Below, piece by piece: positions 62,573 through 64,000 of a stretch of DNA of 64,000 nt (the first letter of the stretch is position 1; every line of letters begins with the position of its first letter). The DNA is from Nannochloropsis salina CCMP1776 (lineage: Eukaryota > Sar > Eustigmatophyceae > Eustigmatales > Monodopsidaceae). Position numbers and translations under genes: made by a program. The notes under the pieces are model-generated. The model was not told the origin of the DNA. It saw only the letters and a list, made by a program, of their open reading frames with translations, and did no database searches. The DNA is taken from contig SDOX01000006.1 in assembly GCA_004565275.1 (NCBI GenBank), positions 868,001 to 932,000 of the forward strand, in the 5' to 3' direction.

Positions 62573-64000
62573 ATGGCTTCATTTTCTCCACCACGTTCTG
62601 TCACGCCAGACGGCAGTCCTCCACCTGCCTCGTCCAGCCTCGCCTCGCATTCGGGGGGCTCAGGCTACCGACAGCTCCGCCATCTCTCACAAAGCACAAC
62701 AGACGTGTCTGCCTCTGGCCCTCCGCAAGAAAAGACAAGCACGCGCATCGCGATCCTCATCTTCTTCAAGGGTCTCTTTGGTGCCGGAGTGCTAGCCATC
62801 CCCGGAGCCTTCAGCAGTACAGGGGTCCCCCTGGGGCTCCTCATTTTCTTGGCCGTCTGCACTCTGTGCCTTGGTACCATGCTGATGCTTCTACGATGCA
62901 AGGTGAGCATCAGTCCATGCATCCATGCGCTAATTACCGGCTTTGTCTCCATCATTCCGCCGTCCTGTCGATCAGTATCACCTCCTCGGACCAACATCTC
63001 TCCCCACTCTCCCCTCACTCTATCCACTCGCCCCTTGGCTTCCCTCAGGACTTGCTTCGAGAGGAGCAGGGTATAGTCGTTGAGAATTATGAGGAGCTGG
63101 CCGGCGCGGTCTTCGGACCTCGGGCCTTCCGCTTCTGCCAGACCCTGATGGCCACCCTGACCCTCATCTACACCTCCGGCTTCGTCATCGTCATTAGCAG
63201 CAGCCTCTACGACGTGATGCCAGCCGTCCCCCGGGCCATGTGGTGCGCCATCGTCTTCCCCATCCTCACCCTGCTCTCCTGGGTCCCGTTCATGAAAGAC
63301 CTCTGGTTCGTGTCCCTGCTGGGTCTGGGCACCTACCTCTTCGGCGTGGTGGGCTCCACCCTCTTCGTGGCGGCCAGAGACTTCGAACCCCCGCCCGCCC
63401 CTATGGCCTGGCGCTGGGAGGGTGCCGCACATTTTTACGGCGTCGCTGTCTACTCCCTGGAAGGTATCAACCTGACGTTGCCGGTGTCGGCGTCTATGAA
63501 AAGCTTGCGGAAGCCTCCCTTGGTCATGACCGTGGGCGTCTGTCTCTTTGCAGGCATCACCGCCTTCTATGCGTCCTTCGCCTACGCCGCGGGGCTTGGG
63601 AGCTGTGACATCATCATTCAGTGCCTGGGCCCGGGCCCCTTCGTGAACGTCATCCGGGTCGCCTTGGCGCTCTCGCTTTTGGCCACGCACCCGGTCTACC
63701 TAATCGTAGCGTCGGAGATTTTTGAGAGGGCTCTCCTTGGAGATCCCTCCGTGCCGGTCCCAGAGGCCTTGGATGGGGCCGCGGAGACGGAGGACGCGGG
63801 GCTGGAGGACGAGACAGAGGGAGCGGGGACGGCCATGACGGGGGCAATGCTCCCCGTTGTCTGCAGGAGTGGGAGCCACCAGAACAGTAGTTGGGTCGAC
63901 CACAGTGAGGACAGTCGAAATCACGCCAAGGCCACGTCTCCGCAACGCCTGGAGGTATCGGTACAGGGAGAGGGCAGTGGTAAAGAAGACGGCCCGCACG
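62573..64000 (+). CDS. AAAP-family amino-acid/auxin permease (SLC36/SLC38-like), 3' end outside window
   Basis: Exon 1 (62573-62902) and exon 2 (63049 to the window edge) are joined in phase by GTGAGC...CAG and give 427 residues without a stop. A Ser/Pro-rich N-terminus (about 1-55) is followed by STRIAILIFFKGLFGAGVLA and IPGAFSSTGVPLGLL, the first transmembrane helix of the Aa_trans family with its broken GxG centre. Further helices: LGTMLMLLRC, FCQTLMATLTLIYTSGFVIV, AIVFPILTLLSWVPF, LWFVSLLGLGTYLFGVVGST, HFYGVAVYSLEGINLTLPVS and MTVGVCLFAGITAFYASFAY, then FVNVIRVALALSLLATHPVY. The family couples amino-acid transport to H+ or Na+ at the plasma membrane, vacuole or lysosome. An acidic hydrophilic loop with DETEGAG begins near residue 355 and runs to the edge. 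The remaining C-terminal helices lie outside. A long minus-strand ORF over exon 2 is a shadow. Confidence 0.88.

Noticed and set aside
62665-63690. 341-codon minus-strand ORF
   Set aside because: It is antisense to exon 2 of the AAAP permease, whose plus-strand frame has clear membrane helices; the minus frame is a Gly/Asp/His-rich shadow.

Overview
This window is nuclear DNA from a compact algal genome, most likely a eustigmatophyte stramenopile close to Nannochloropsis/Microchloropsis. The evidence is: short GT-AG introns of about 80-380 bp (splice phases could be checked against conserved protein families); mostly intron-poor genes packed head-to-head; two precursors with a signal peptide ending before a Phe, as used for import into secondary red plastids (the thioredoxin is clear, the methyltransferase weaker); an ELOVL6-like fatty acid elongase; and a CrtR-like carotenoid/fatty-acid type di-iron enzyme. 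The genus is an inference from gene content. No tRNA, rRNA or CRISPR array was recognised.

Layout. 1-11 kb: an ORF leaving the left edge, a small LEA-like protein, the dynactin actin ARP1 (minus, 5 exons), an ABTB1-like ankyrin/double-BTB protein, an unknown membrane protein and a MiaB/CDK5RAP1 tRNA methylthiotransferase. 11.2-16.05 kb: a broken but young Ty3/gypsy LTR retrotransposon. 16-32 kb: a Lys/Glu-rich coiled-coil protein, the CrtR-like enzyme, the WD40 protein DCAF7/WDR68, an ALKBH8-like tRNA dioxygenase, a CHAT-like/NB-ARC/SH2 STAND protein and an ABCG half transporter. 31.8-43.7 kb: IFT57, a plastid thioredoxin, CPN10, a full-length ABCA transporter and a probably plastid-routed methyltransferase. 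44-49 kb: an NRF-6-like acyltransferase and a rearranged LTR-element remnant. 49-64 kb: CEP120-like, F-actin capping protein beta, an unknown Cys-rich-tail protein, the ELO elongase, a C2/hydrophobic-hairpin membrane protein and an AAAP amino-acid permease leaving the right edge.

Themes. Four genes concern the dynein-dynactin/centriole/intraflagellar-transport world (ARP1, IFT57, CEP120, capping protein beta). IFT57 and CEP120 would be surprising if the organism is a coccoid Nannochloropsis with no known flagellate stage. Three concern tRNA anticodon-loop modification or lipid/carotenoid metabolism in organelles and ER. The most striking gene is the 900-residue protein at 25878-28580: it joins a CHAT-type caspase-like fold that has apparently lost its catalytic residues, a STAND NTPase and a STAT-like SH2 domain. 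It is the best candidate here for an undescribed signalling or immune-like system.
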